From NCBI GenBank assembly GCA_021828225.1, contig JAKASH010000248.1, forward strand, positions 1-5,587: a stretch of 5,587 bases of DNA, written 5' to 3'. Shown in pieces: positions 1 through 5,587 of the stretch. The notes under the pieces were generated by a model. That model was not told the origin of the DNA, made no database searches, and saw only the letters and a list, made by a program, of their open reading frames with translations. The position numbers and the translations under genes are program-made. How positions within the stretch are numbered: the first letter of the stretch is position 1; each line of letters begins with the position of its first letter. This stretch comes from Acidobacteriota bacterium (GTDB lineage Bacteria; Acidobacteriota; Terriglobia; UBA7540).

Positions 1-1155
1 CTTGCTCTTGCCGAAGCTGAACATTCCGACGCCCGGAACCAGCACCACGGTGGGATTAGGATTCCGCATCGCCGGCGATTCCGGCTTGGCAAAGCTGCGA
101 TAGTACTCTTCGTACTCCTTCCGATAGCCGGCCAGGGCCTTGTCCAGGAGATCAGTAAGAGCGGCCACGCTGTCATGAGCCGGGTCCCAAGGCACAAAGA
201 GCGGGCGGATTTTGGTGCGCACGAAATGGTCCGGGCAACTGGTGCCCAGGTGCGCGAGAGCCTTGGCGTCTTTTGAGTTGATGAAGCGCTGCACTTCCGG
301 CAGATCGCTGAAATTGCCGATCACCCGCTTATCCGCGGAAATGCGGCCTCGCAGGAAAGGAAAGATTTCCGCTGCCACATCGCGGTGGTCATCGCGCATC
401 TTGTGAACAGGACCGCCGAACAGGCCTTCGCCCTTCTTTTCGACGTGCTCCAGAACAAACTGGCCGAACTGGTCGATGACCGTAATGCTGTTCAGGTAAC
501 TCTCTCGCTGCGTATTGCCCCAGGTGAACAGGCCGTGGCCGCCCAGTACCAAGCCGTCGGCTTTGGGATTCTCCTCGACGGCGCGCTTCAGCATCATGGC
601 CAGCTCAAATCCCGGACGCTGCCAGGGCAGCCAGATCAGGTTGTGGTTGAAGCGGCGGTTGAATTCCTGAAGCCGTTCGCGGCCGTTGGCCGCCGCCGCC
701 AGCGCCGTAGCCCAGTCCGGATGCAGATGGTCCACGTGATCAAAGGGCAGAAATCCGTGCAGGGGCGTGTCGATGGAGGGCGCCACCGGATTCAGACCGA
801 AGCTGCAGATCGGGTAATAGCCCACCATTTCGTCTTCAAACTCAACGCCTCGATAGATTTTTTCGAGGCCATGAAGCTTGTCAAGATAGAGGGTGGCGAA
901 TCCGGTCCGTTTGATGCTCCCCAGATCGCCACCACTGCCCTTGACCCACAGGACGTCAACTTCGCGCGCCCCTATTGGGTCCTGCTGCTTCACCTTCGAA
1001 CTGGTGTTGCCGCCGCCGAAGTTCGTAATACGCAGATCGGCGCCCAGCAGGTTGGAACGGTAACGAAGCCTTTCGGGTTCGTCCAGCGAGGACGCGACAC
1101 TGTCGTCCCAAAGATCTTTCAGATAACGTAATTTCGGACTTGCTTGCTGCATCAT
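1..1155 (-). CDS. rhaD: Bifunctional rhamnulose-1-phosphate aldolase / short-chain dehydrogenase, 3'-partial (C-terminal half beyond window edge)
   Basis: The reading frame is open from ATG at 1155 to the left edge (385 codons, no stop), so the gene is cut by the window. The visible part is the class II aldolase domain. It has GGGNTSSK at residues 47-54, VKGSGGDLGSI at about 71-81, and DHVDHLHPDW at 139-148, whose H143 and H145 are the expected zinc ligands. The third ligand is H207 in GLVLGGHGLFTWG. From family knowledge, such proteins of about 650-700 residues fuse this domain to a Rossmann dehydrogenase, giving DHAP plus L-lactaldehyde from L-rhamnulose-1-phosphate and then L-lactate. The dehydrogenase half is not visible; its presence is inferred from the sequence continuing through PNPTVVLVPGVGMFSFGKSK, typical of the fused family (also called RhaEW). 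The start is a double ATG (1155, 1152). AGGGAG at 1159-1164 lies 3 bases before the first and 6 before the second, so 1152 may be the true start. It follows rhaI by 39 bases, so they are probably cotranscribed. Confidence 0.92.
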   Translation of the reverse strand, partial: MMQQASPKLRYLKDLWDDSVASSLDEPERLRYRSNLLGADLRITNFGGGNTSSKVKQQDPIGAREVDVLWVKGSGGDLGSIKRTGFATLYLDKLHGLEKIYRGVEFEDEMVGYYPICSFGLNPVAPSIDTPLHGFLPFDHVDHLHPDWATALAAAANGRERLQEFNRRFNHNLIWLPWQRPGFELAMMLKRAVEENPKADGLVLGGHGLFTWGNTQRESYLNSITVIDQFGQFVLEHVEKKGEGLFGGPVHKMRDDHRDVAAEIFPFLRGRISADKRVIGNFSDLPEVQRFINSKDAKALAHLGTSCPDHFVRTKIRPLFVPWDPAHDSVAALTDLLDKALAGYRKEYEEYYRSFAKPESPAMRNPNPTVVLVPGVGMFSFGKSK

Positions 1156-1194
1156 TGTCTCCCTGTTGGGGAAAGCTCGGGAAACTCAGACGCT

Positions 1195-2397
1195 TCACGC
1201 GTAACTGCTGGCCGCAGAGGCGCGCCCGGCGCGCTCGCGCGTGACTCGCGCCATGTACCCGCTTTCCCGGAACGCCACCAGCGGATCCTCCGCAAGTCCC
1301 TTGGAGCGCCGCCACTCCTTCACGGCGGGACGCACGTCGGTGTTGAAGGCGTCTTTGAAAATGTTCTCCGCATCAATCAGCCGCTGTTCTTCCTGCGCCT
1401 TGCTCAGAGACTTGAAGTCAATCAGGGCAGCCTTGGCGTAAAGATCTTGAGCGACCATCACCGTCTGGATCATTTCCTCGATCTTGCCCTTCAGGTTGTG
1501 ACTCTGGTCCACCATGTAGGCGATATCGGCGCGGCGGCCGGTTTCCCATTCGTAGTATCGAATTTCGGAGAAGATGCGGAAGACCTGATAAGGATCGATC
1601 GAGCCAAGCGTCAGGTCGTCGTCGGCGTAGCGGCGATCGTTGAAATGGAATCCTCCCAGCATGCCTTCGTCCAGCAGCCAGGCAACAATCTGCTCGATAT
1701 TCTGGGTCTGGTAGTGGTGCCCCGTATCGACCAACACACGGGACTTGGGCCCGGCAAAACGGGCATAAATCAGCGCCATGCCCCAATCGGCAATGTCAGT
1801 GTGGTAAAACGCGGGCTCGAAGGGTTTGTATTCCACCAGCAGCCGCTGGTTGTCACCGAGGGCTTCATGCGTGCTCCTCAGCCCCTCCGCCATCCAGTGC
1901 TTCCGGGCACGAATGTTGGTGGTGCCAGGATAATTCGAGCCGTCGGCAAACCAGGGCGTAACGTCACGCGAGTTGAGTTCCTTCGCAACTTTCACCGAAT
2001 ACAGGATGTGGTCGAGCGCCTGCTGGCGGATCGTCGCCTGCTCGTTCGACAGAGATCCATACTTGTACTCCTGGTTCTGGAACACGTTGGGACTGATTGA
2101 ACCGGGACGCACCCCGAATCGATCAGCCAGCTTCGTGATGTCCGCGGTGTTTGAACCTTCCGGCACATCCCACTGCACGTGCAACGCGATGGTGGGGCAG
2201 GCGCCAGTGAACTGGTTCACCTGGCCGGCATCCGAGAACTTCTCCTCGATGGTCTTGGCGGCCGGTTGAAGGAACTTGCCAAACCGTGTTCCGGTGTCGG
2301 CAAATGCCCAAGAAGGGAGCTCGATCTTCAGTCCGTCGAGTGCCTTTGCGACGGCCTCGCTCGCGGAACTGGATGAATGGGAAGGATTCGTAGCCAT
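1195..2397 (-). CDS. rhaI: L-rhamnose isomerase (Pseudomonas stutzeri / Gram-positive type)
   Basis: A complete 400-residue cytoplasmic isomerase converting L-rhamnose to L-rhamnulose, the first step of the phosphorylated rhamnose pathway. It is a TIM-barrel metal enzyme. The visible signature blocks are VEYKPFEP (E189), VLVDTGHHYQ (D224, H227), GGFHFNDRRYADDD (H251, D259, D261) and YMVDQSHNLKGK (D297). As I recall the P. stutzeri enzyme's two-metal ligands (E219, D254, H257, H281, D289, D291, D327), all seven match here at a constant offset of 30, which fits a shorter N-terminus (400 against about 430 residues). The Ser-rich start (residues 6-12) is probably disordered. The start is fixed by an in-frame TAA at 2403-2401, one codon upstream of the ATG. 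The Shine-Dalgarno AGGAGG is unusually far away, at 12 bases. This is the first gene of the operon and is divergent from the regulator at 2997. Substrate breadth cannot be read from the sequence, since this type also acts on other aldoses. Confidence 0.95.
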   Translation of the reverse strand: MATNPSHSSSSASEAVAKALDGLKIELPSWAFADTGTRFGKFLQPAAKTIEEKFSDAGQVNQFTGACPTIALHVQWDVPEGSNTADITKLADRFGVRPGSISPNVFQNQEYKYGSLSNEQATIRQQALDHILYSVKVAKELNSRDVTPWFADGSNYPGTTNIRARKHWMAEGLRSTHEALGDNQRLLVEYKPFEPAFYHTDIADWGMALIYARFAGPKSRVLVDTGHHYQTQNIEQIVAWLLDEGMLGGFHFNDRRYADDDLTLGSIDPYQVFRIFSEIRYYEWETGRRADIAYMVDQSHNLKGKIEEMIQTVMVAQDLYAKAALIDFKSLSKAQEEQRLIDAENIFKDAFNTDVRPAVKEWRRSKGLAEDPLVAFRESGYMARVTRERAGRASAASSYA

Positions 2398-2409
2398 GGG
2401 TTACTGTTA

Positions 2410-2415
2410 CCTCCT
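2410..2415 (-). promoter_or_regulatory. Shine-Dalgarno site of rhaI, long spacing
   Basis: AGGAGG on the minus strand is a full anti-16S match, but 12 bases separate it from the rhaI ATG, more than the usual 5-9. No nearer in-frame start exists: an in-frame TAA sits one codon before the ATG. The ATG therefore stands despite the spacing. Confidence 0.7.
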
Positions 2416-2470
2416 CTGCAAAGTGTTGAGGATCGGACGCAACGGAAAGTACGCGCGCAGGACCTGATGA

Positions 2471-2484
2471 CGAAATCCGTTTCA
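2471..2484 (-). promoter_or_regulatory. Candidate operator upstream of rhaI (TGAAAC/TTTC dyad)
   Basis: On the minus strand this reads TGAAACGGATTTCG, with GAAA and TTTC arms four bases apart. It lies 73 bases upstream of the rhaI start codon, a reasonable place for an operator. IclR-family regulators such as KdgR recognise TGAAA-n-TTTCA type dyads, and the divergent regulator has an IclR-type DNA-binding domain. The assignment is inference: the arms are short and one flank is imperfect. Confidence 0.3.
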
Positions 2485-2556
2485 GTCCGCTTGTTTTCTT
2501 GGTTGCGACCGCTGGGCAGCGCCTCTGCGGATCATGTTTCTCTCGATCAGCGCCCG

Positions 2557-2572
2557 ACGATGCATGCATCGT
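2557..2572. promoter_or_regulatory. 16-base perfect palindrome, candidate operator
   Basis: ACGATGCATGCATCGT is its own reverse complement over 16 bases; the next pair out (G/G) does not match. A perfect palindrome of this length is expected less than once in ten windows of this size by chance (roughly length divided by 4^8). It lies about 160 bases upstream of rhaI and about 425 upstream of the regulator start, in non-coding DNA. Size and symmetry fit a dimeric regulator's binding site; which protein binds it is not shown. Confidence 0.4.
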
Positions 2573-2593
2573 GTTTCCCAGTACATCGGAAAC
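2573..2593. promoter_or_regulatory. Inverted repeat GTTTCC-N9-GGAAAC, candidate operator
   Basis: Two perfect six-base arms, GTTTCC (2573-2578) and GGAAAC (2588-2593), are separated by nine bases, so the half-site centres lie 15 bases apart. It directly abuts the 16-base palindrome at 2557-2572, making a compact block of two dyads on 37 bases. There is no U-tract, so it is unlikely to be a terminator. Confidence 0.3.
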
Positions 2594-2918
2594 CGCTTGC
2601 CGATCAAACGGTATGGAACTTGTGTCTCAAACCCCTGGCCGAAGCCTTCGCCAAAGTCAACTCACACACACTGCCCTGGAGGATCGTGCTTCGGCCGCTA
2701 TCGATTCGAAGTGTTTTCGCCCTTCGTGATTCTACGAGTCGACTTGAACTTGTTTTTCTACTCCAAAACCTCTGAGGGGCTCAAGAACTTTCCTCCCCTT
2801 CCGCTCTGTTCTGCATACCAAAACCGAAATTGAAAAGGAATTCGGCAATAAATAACTGACCTGCAACGCAATACGCGGATCAACCGGCGAGAATCGTGCT
2901 TTCTTGCGAACGAGATGT

Positions 2919-2935
2919 TGACACGCGCCGTGTTA
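2919..2935 (+). promoter_or_regulatory. Promoter-like elements and dyad upstream of the regulator
   Basis: A perfect -35-like TTGACA (2918-2923) overlaps a near-palindrome with arms ACACG (2921-2925) and CGTGT (2929-2933), extended by a T/A pair at 2919/2935. An extended -10-like TGTTACTAT follows at 2931-2939. The TTGACA-to-TACTAT spacing is only 10 bases, too short for a standard sigma-70 pair. At 17-19 bases downstream only poor hexamers are found (CGAAAT, AAATAT). The promoter of the 2997 gene is probably here, but the exact elements are uncertain. Confidence 0.3.
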
Positions 2936-2962
2936 CTATGCGAAATATGGCCTTCACACAAA

Positions 2963-2976
2963 AGTCGCAAGCGACT
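2963..2976 (+). promoter_or_regulatory. 14-base dyad just upstream of the regulator's ribosome site
   Basis: AGTCGCAAGCGACT has perfect six-base arms around a central AA. It ends nine bases before the regulator's GGAGG and 20 before its ATG, inside the probable 5' leader. The two-base centre is too tight for a stable RNA hairpin without opening a pair, so a protein-binding dyad allowing autorepression is the better reading. The binding protein is inferred, not shown. Confidence 0.35.
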
Positions 2977-2996
2977 CTACTTTCCGGAGGGCGTGA

Positions 2997-4145
2997 ATGG
3001 GGTCCAAGTCCGCGGAATCCCAAAACCGATATATCGTGAAGTCCGTCGTCCACGCCTCAGCCGTCCTCTCGTCGTTCCGTTCTCCAGGAGAGGTCCTGGG
3101 ACTCCAGGAAGTTGTCTCCCGCTCGGGACTTAGCAAGGGAGTGTGCTTCCGGCTGCTCTACACCATGCATGAGTGCGGGATGCTCGACAAGGTAGGACAG
3201 AACCAGTATCGACTGGCCAACTACCCGCGCTCCCAACGCAAATTCCGGATTGGTTACGCGGACCAGGATCGAAATTCCTCATTTTCCAGGGAAGTCTTCG
3301 ACGGACTGGCTCAAGCATGCCAGAAAGCACAGATCGAACTGATCGCGGTTGACAACCGCCGTGATCCGAAGGTTGCCGTAAAGAACGCGGAGCGGCTGGC
3401 CCGGGAGCAAGTGGACCTGGCGGTCGAGTTCCAAATCGATGAGCGCACGGCGCCAGCGATCGCATCAAGATTTCAGAGCGCCGGAATCCCTCTGATCGCC
3501 ATCGATATTCCACATCCGGGGGCCGTTTATTTTGGAGCTGATAACTATGCCGGAGGGCTGATTGGCGGCCGATTTCTCGGCCAGTATGCAAAGAACCGGT
3601 GGCAATCTTCCATCGATGAAATCCTTCTGCTCGAGATCTCACGAGCCGGCCCTTTGATCCGCATGAGAACCAACGCAATGCTGGATGGGATTCGCGAAGC
3701 GGTCCCGGACTCGAATCAATGGCCGGTCATCCGCTTGGATGCCAAAGGGGAATTCAGGACGGCTCTCGAATCCGTCAGGGAACACCTTCGTAGCAGTAAC
3801 GCAAGACGTGTCCTGATTGGCGCCGCGAACGATCCCATGGCGTTGGGAGCCCTGCGGGCATTTCAAGAGTGCGGGCGCGCTGACAACTGCGTGGTGGTGG
3901 GGCAGAATGGCGAGCCGGAAGCGCGCGCTGAAATGCGCCAGCCCGGAGCGCGCCTTATCGGAACCGTTGCTTACTTCCCGGAAAGATACGGAAATGTGAT
4001 TATCCGGCTGGCGACAGATGTTCTGCTGGGGAAGAACGTTGCACCGGCAACATTCACCCCACAGCAACTGATGACTCCTCAGAATGTCGATCGGCTCTAC
4101 CCCAATGATTTGCTCTTTCCGCGGCTGGCACGCGAGTACAGTTAG
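2997..4145 (+). CDS. Transcriptional regulator: IclR-type HTH fused to a periplasmic-binding-protein-like sugar-binding domain
   Basis: The 382-residue protein has two parts. Residues about 15-73 match the IclR winged helix-turn-helix pattern: SVVHASAVLSSF, then LQEVVSRSGLSKGVCFRLLYTM (recognition helix about 46-56), then GMLDKVGQNQYRL (wing). Residues about 83-370 form a type 1 periplasmic-binding fold of the ribose/rhamnose-binding kind: FRIGYADQDRNSSF, NAERLAREQVDLAVEF, YFGADNYAGGLIGGRFLG (178-195), IGAANDPMALGALRAF (274-289) and GTVAYFPERYGN. The usual IclR effector domain is absent, as is a LacI-type hinge helix. There is no signal peptide or membrane segment, so it should act in the cytoplasm as a sugar-responsive regulator. 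The start is firm: an in-frame TGA directly precedes the ATG, and GGAGG (2986-2990) lies six bases upstream. Divergence from rhaI suggests it controls rhamnose use. Ligand, and whether it activates or represses, are unknown. Confidence 0.85.
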   Translation: MGSKSAESQNRYIVKSVVHASAVLSSFRSPGEVLGLQEVVSRSGLSKGVCFRLLYTMHECGMLDKVGQNQYRLANYPRSQRKFRIGYADQDRNSSFSREVFDGLAQACQKAQIELIAVDNRRDPKVAVKNAERLAREQVDLAVEFQIDERTAPAIASRFQSAGIPLIAIDIPHPGAVYFGADNYAGGLIGGRFLGQYAKNRWQSSIDEILLLEISRAGPLIRMRTNAMLDGIREAVPDSNQWPVIRLDAKGEFRTALESVREHLRSSNARRVLIGAANDPMALGALRAFQECGRADNCVVVGQNGEPEARAEMRQPGARLIGTVAYFPERYGNVIIRLATDVLLGKNVAPATFTPQQLMTPQNVDRLYPNDLLFPRLAREYS

Positions 4146-4364
4146 CAATTAAACAAGAAACGTCTTGGACATCTCATTCTGACTCTCTTATCAATGAAAG
4201 TGGATTTGCAAATTCTGTCGCTATCTTGCAGAGCGAAACGGAGGATTTCGTCCGGCTGGTCCTTCCCGCGAGGTAGATGCTATGATCGGCAGCGTCAGAC
4301 AGTCCGGCCGTCCGCATCGTCCAGGCGGAGGACTTTACATTACTTATTAAATGACAGCCCCGCT
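4146..4364. other. Convergent intergenic gap
   Basis: These 219 bases lie between the stop codons of the regulator (plus) and the AraA-like gene (minus). No gene is supported. The visible structure is a 10-base palindrome ATTTGCAAAT (4204-4213), a CGAAA-N7-TTTCG repeat (4234-4250), a weak 5-base-stem hairpin 9 bases past the regulator stop (4154-4167), and one arm of a hairpin that overlaps the AraA-like stop codon. No strong intrinsic terminator with a U-tract is seen for the regulator. Confidence 0.6.
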
Positions 4365-4378
4365 CTATTGTGGCTGTC
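4353..4378 (-). terminator. Possible hairpin terminator overlapping the stop of the AraA-like gene
   Basis: Perfect seven-base arms GACAGCC and GGCTGTC are separated by 12 bases that contain the gene's TAG stop (4367-4365). On the minus strand the stem is followed by ATTTAATAAG, which is AT-rich but has no real U-run. The arm positions at the 3' end suggest a terminator or mRNA-end hairpin. The long loop and poor U-tract keep the call weak. Confidence 0.25.
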
Positions 4379-5587
4379 CAATCACCCGGAGGTCCGTTCC
4401 CAGCAATGACGCGACCTTTTCGAGCTTTCGCGAAACATGACCGATCCCGAGTGCGCAATGGTGCGTAGGCCCTTCATGGCACCAGGTATTCATGAAAGTT
4501 GCGGGATCAAGAGCGAAGCGCAAGCGGCTATTGGTGTTGCCAATCTTCAAGCGCTCTCCGGCAAGGGACTCACCTTCGGCCGTCAGGAACTTAAGGCGGC
4601 CGTCACGGGTTTGCGTCAGACCCAGAATGGTAACAGGTCCTTTGCGGACGCTCGCCTCGATGCTGATACCGAAGCCCCGCTTGCCGTGATAAAGGCCCAG
4701 GCCGCGAAGAATCGGCCGCCCTTCCGCAATGGCCAGGTGAAACGGTCCGTCGTGGCCCATCAGAATAAAACCTTCACGGAAGTCCATGGCGTAAATCTCC
4801 GTGTAACTTCCTCCCGCGCCGAGAAGGTCCATGACCTTCATTGCCTGGCAGTTCTTCAGGTCGCCTTCCCCGGAACACGGAATGCCTTGCGCCGTCAACA
4901 GCGAGCAACCCAAAATGACGCCGGCGGCCAATTGTTCATAGCGGTTGCCGCCCAGGCCGCGATAGTAGTAGGTCAACCCGTTCAAATCAAAATCCTGCAC
5001 CAGCTTCTCAAGGCCTACGGCCACACGGCAAGCCCAATCCATCTGTTCCGCGGCCGGCTTCTTGGCCAGCGGATCAGAGGGACTGTCTTCGCTGATCTCA
5101 AAAGTTTCCCGCACCTGCTCATCCATGCGCCCGACCTCGGCCTCGGTAACGCCCTTGACCCTCTCGTCCAGGTCGCACATTTCGAGAACCTCGATATGCG
5201 TCCCCAGTTGGGCATGGTGCTGGGTGAAGTCGCTGTACATGTCCAGCATTCCGGGATAGGTATGGCCCAGAAAGCCGATTCGGGAGTTGCGCAGGTTCCG
5301 AACAACGGTAGCAGCCTCGCACCACTCGCGGATTTCCCGCCAGGCAGATTCCCAGGGGCCGCGCACATCGCCTTCCGGCTCCAGCATGCCGGTCACTTGC
5401 CGGAAGGGAATACCCGTCCGCGCGAAGGCACAGGAGATTTCCGGCACGCAGCAAGCCGAACAATTGGCCAGCCATTCGGCCGTGCCGGTTCGGGCGTAAT
5501 CGAGCGCAGCACCCGGCTGCAGATTCAGCACCACAACCGGGGCGTCGGCGCGCTGAATAACCGGCAAAACCTGCGATGAGGTGGAAT
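4365..5587 (-). CDS. L-arabinose/L-fucose isomerase-family sugar isomerase, 5'-partial
   Basis: A cytoplasmic ketol-isomerase of the AraA/FucI superfamily, closer in motifs to AraA (COG2160-like). The frame stays open to the right edge. The only start-like codon near it is a TTG at 5567, inside the conserved stretch SSQVLPVIQRADAPVVVLNL, so that is not a start. At least 406 codons are visible and, against roughly 470-500 for the family, some 60-90 N-terminal residues are missing. Counting the TTG as residue 1, the AraA-like active-site set is E234 (SGEGDLK), E257 (SYTEIYAMDF), H272 (MGHDGP) and H370 (GPTHHCALGIGH). Spacings of 23, 15 and 98 resemble the 27, 17 and 100 of E. coli AraA (E306, E333, H350, H450). 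Substrate is open: L-arabinose, L-fucose, or another deoxy or branched sugar. It is convergent with the regulator and so in a separate transcript from rhaI. Confidence 0.85.
   Translation of the reverse strand, partial: STSSQVLPVIQRADAPVVVLNLQPGAALDYARTGTAEWLANCSACCVPEISCAFARTGIPFRQVTGMLEPEGDVRGPWESAWREIREWCEAATVVRNLRNSRIGFLGHTYPGMLDMYSDFTQHHAQLGTHIEVLEMCDLDERVKGVTEAEVGRMDEQVRETFEISEDSPSDPLAKKPAAEQMDWACRVAVGLEKLVQDFDLNGLTYYYRGLGGNRYEQLAAGVILGCSLLTAQGIPCSGEGDLKNCQAMKVMDLLGAGGSYTEIYAMDFREGFILMGHDGPFHLAIAEGRPILRGLGLYHGKRGFGISIEASVRKGPVTILGLTQTRDGRLKFLTAEGESLAGERLKIGNTNSRLRFALDPATFMNTWCHEGPTHHCALGIGHVSRKLEKVASLLGTDLRVIGQPQ

Larger units (their letters stand above)
2398..2996. other. Divergent intergenic region between rhaI and the regulator
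   Basis: These 599 bases separate the start codons of two divergent genes. Short open frames cross it on the plus strand, for example 2377-2775, but their translations are low-complexity or Arg/Ser-rich, lack good ribosome sites and resemble no family, so I see no gene. The part from about 2740 to 2960 is visibly AT-richer than the flanking genes. The region holds several inverted repeats, at 2471-2484, 2557-2572, 2573-2593, 2824-2845, 2919-2935 and 2963-2976, plausible as regulator-binding sites. I could not find a convincing -35/-10 pair for rhaI on the minus strand. Confidence 0.8.

Noticed and set aside
385..1131. Long plus-strand open frame (248 codons)
   Set aside because: It is antisense to the aldolase gene, whose minus-strand translation shows clear class II aldolase motifs and zinc ligands; the plus-strand product matches nothing recognisable.
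1144..2100. Plus-strand open frame of 318 codons
   Set aside because: It is the shadow of rhaI; the minus-strand product carries all expected metal ligands.
2377..2775. Overlapping plus-strand small frames in the divergent region
   Set aside because: Three overlapping frames, each with no good ribosome site and no family-like sequence; one starts inside rhaI. No sign of selection for protein.
2775..2799. AGGGG/CCCCT repeat as hairpin
   Set aside because: Five-base arms with a 15-base loop in purine/pyrimidine-skewed sequence; expected by chance.
4154..4167. CAAGA-AACG-TCTTG hairpin just past the regulator stop, as terminator
   Set aside because: The stem is only five base pairs, AT-containing, and no U-run follows.
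4280..4285. TATGAT as a plus-strand -10 in the convergent gap
   Set aside because: Its -35 partner (TGGTCC, 17 bases upstream) is poor, and no plus-strand gene follows within the window.
4174..4458. 94-codon minus-strand frame across the convergent gap
   Set aside because: It overlaps the 3' end of the AraA-like gene in another frame, has no clear ribosome site and no recognisable motif.
4437..5579. Plus-strand open frame of 380 codons
   Set aside because: Antisense to the AraA-like isomerase, which has the recognisable active-site motifs; the plus product looks like a GC-rich shadow.
1..5587. CRISPR arrays, tRNA or rRNA genes, insertion sequences, attachment sites
   Set aside because: No spaced direct repeats, no cloverleaf or rRNA-like stretch, and no transposase or terminal inverted repeats were found on either strand.

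Overview
This window is a bacterial sugar-catabolism region built around L-rhamnose. The base composition is moderately GC-rich by eye, starts have clear Shine-Dalgarno sites, and there is one long AT-richer divergent intergenic region. The gene types (Pseudomonas stutzeri/Gram-positive-type rhamnose isomerase, bifunctional aldolase/dehydrogenase, AraA-like isomerase) would suit a soil polysaccharide degrader. Acidobacteria would fit, but that taxonomic guess is inference from gene style and no marker gene is present.

Layout. On the minus strand, from 2397 down to the left edge, lies a two-gene rhamnose operon. rhaI (L-rhamnose isomerase, complete, 2397-1195) is followed after 39 bases by a bifunctional rhamnulose-1-phosphate aldolase/short-chain dehydrogenase. 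Only the first 385 codons of the latter are inside the window, and its dehydrogenase half lies beyond position 1. A 599-base divergent region (2398-2996) holds no convincing gene but several inverted repeats that look like operator sites. On the plus strand, 2997-4145 encodes a regulator with an unusual build: an IclR-type winged helix-turn-helix fused to a periplasmic-binding-protein-like sugar-binding domain, without signal peptide. A 219-base convergent gap follows. The right end (5587-4365, minus strand) is an L-arabinose/L-fucose isomerase-like enzyme whose N-terminus runs off the window.

How they fit together. RhaI makes L-rhamnulose and a kinase, not in this window, would phosphorylate it. 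The aldolase domain cleaves rhamnulose-1-phosphate to dihydroxyacetone phosphate and L-lactaldehyde, which the fused dehydrogenase would oxidise to L-lactate. The divergent regulator is the obvious candidate for control of the operon, with a sugar or sugar derivative as effector. The AraA-like protein is probably a second sugar isomerase of unknown substrate. The most notable item is the regulator: known rhamnose regulators belong to the AraC, DeoR or LacI families, so an IclR-HTH/sugar-binding chimera next to rhaI would be a further type. Its candidate operators can be pointed to in the divergent region.
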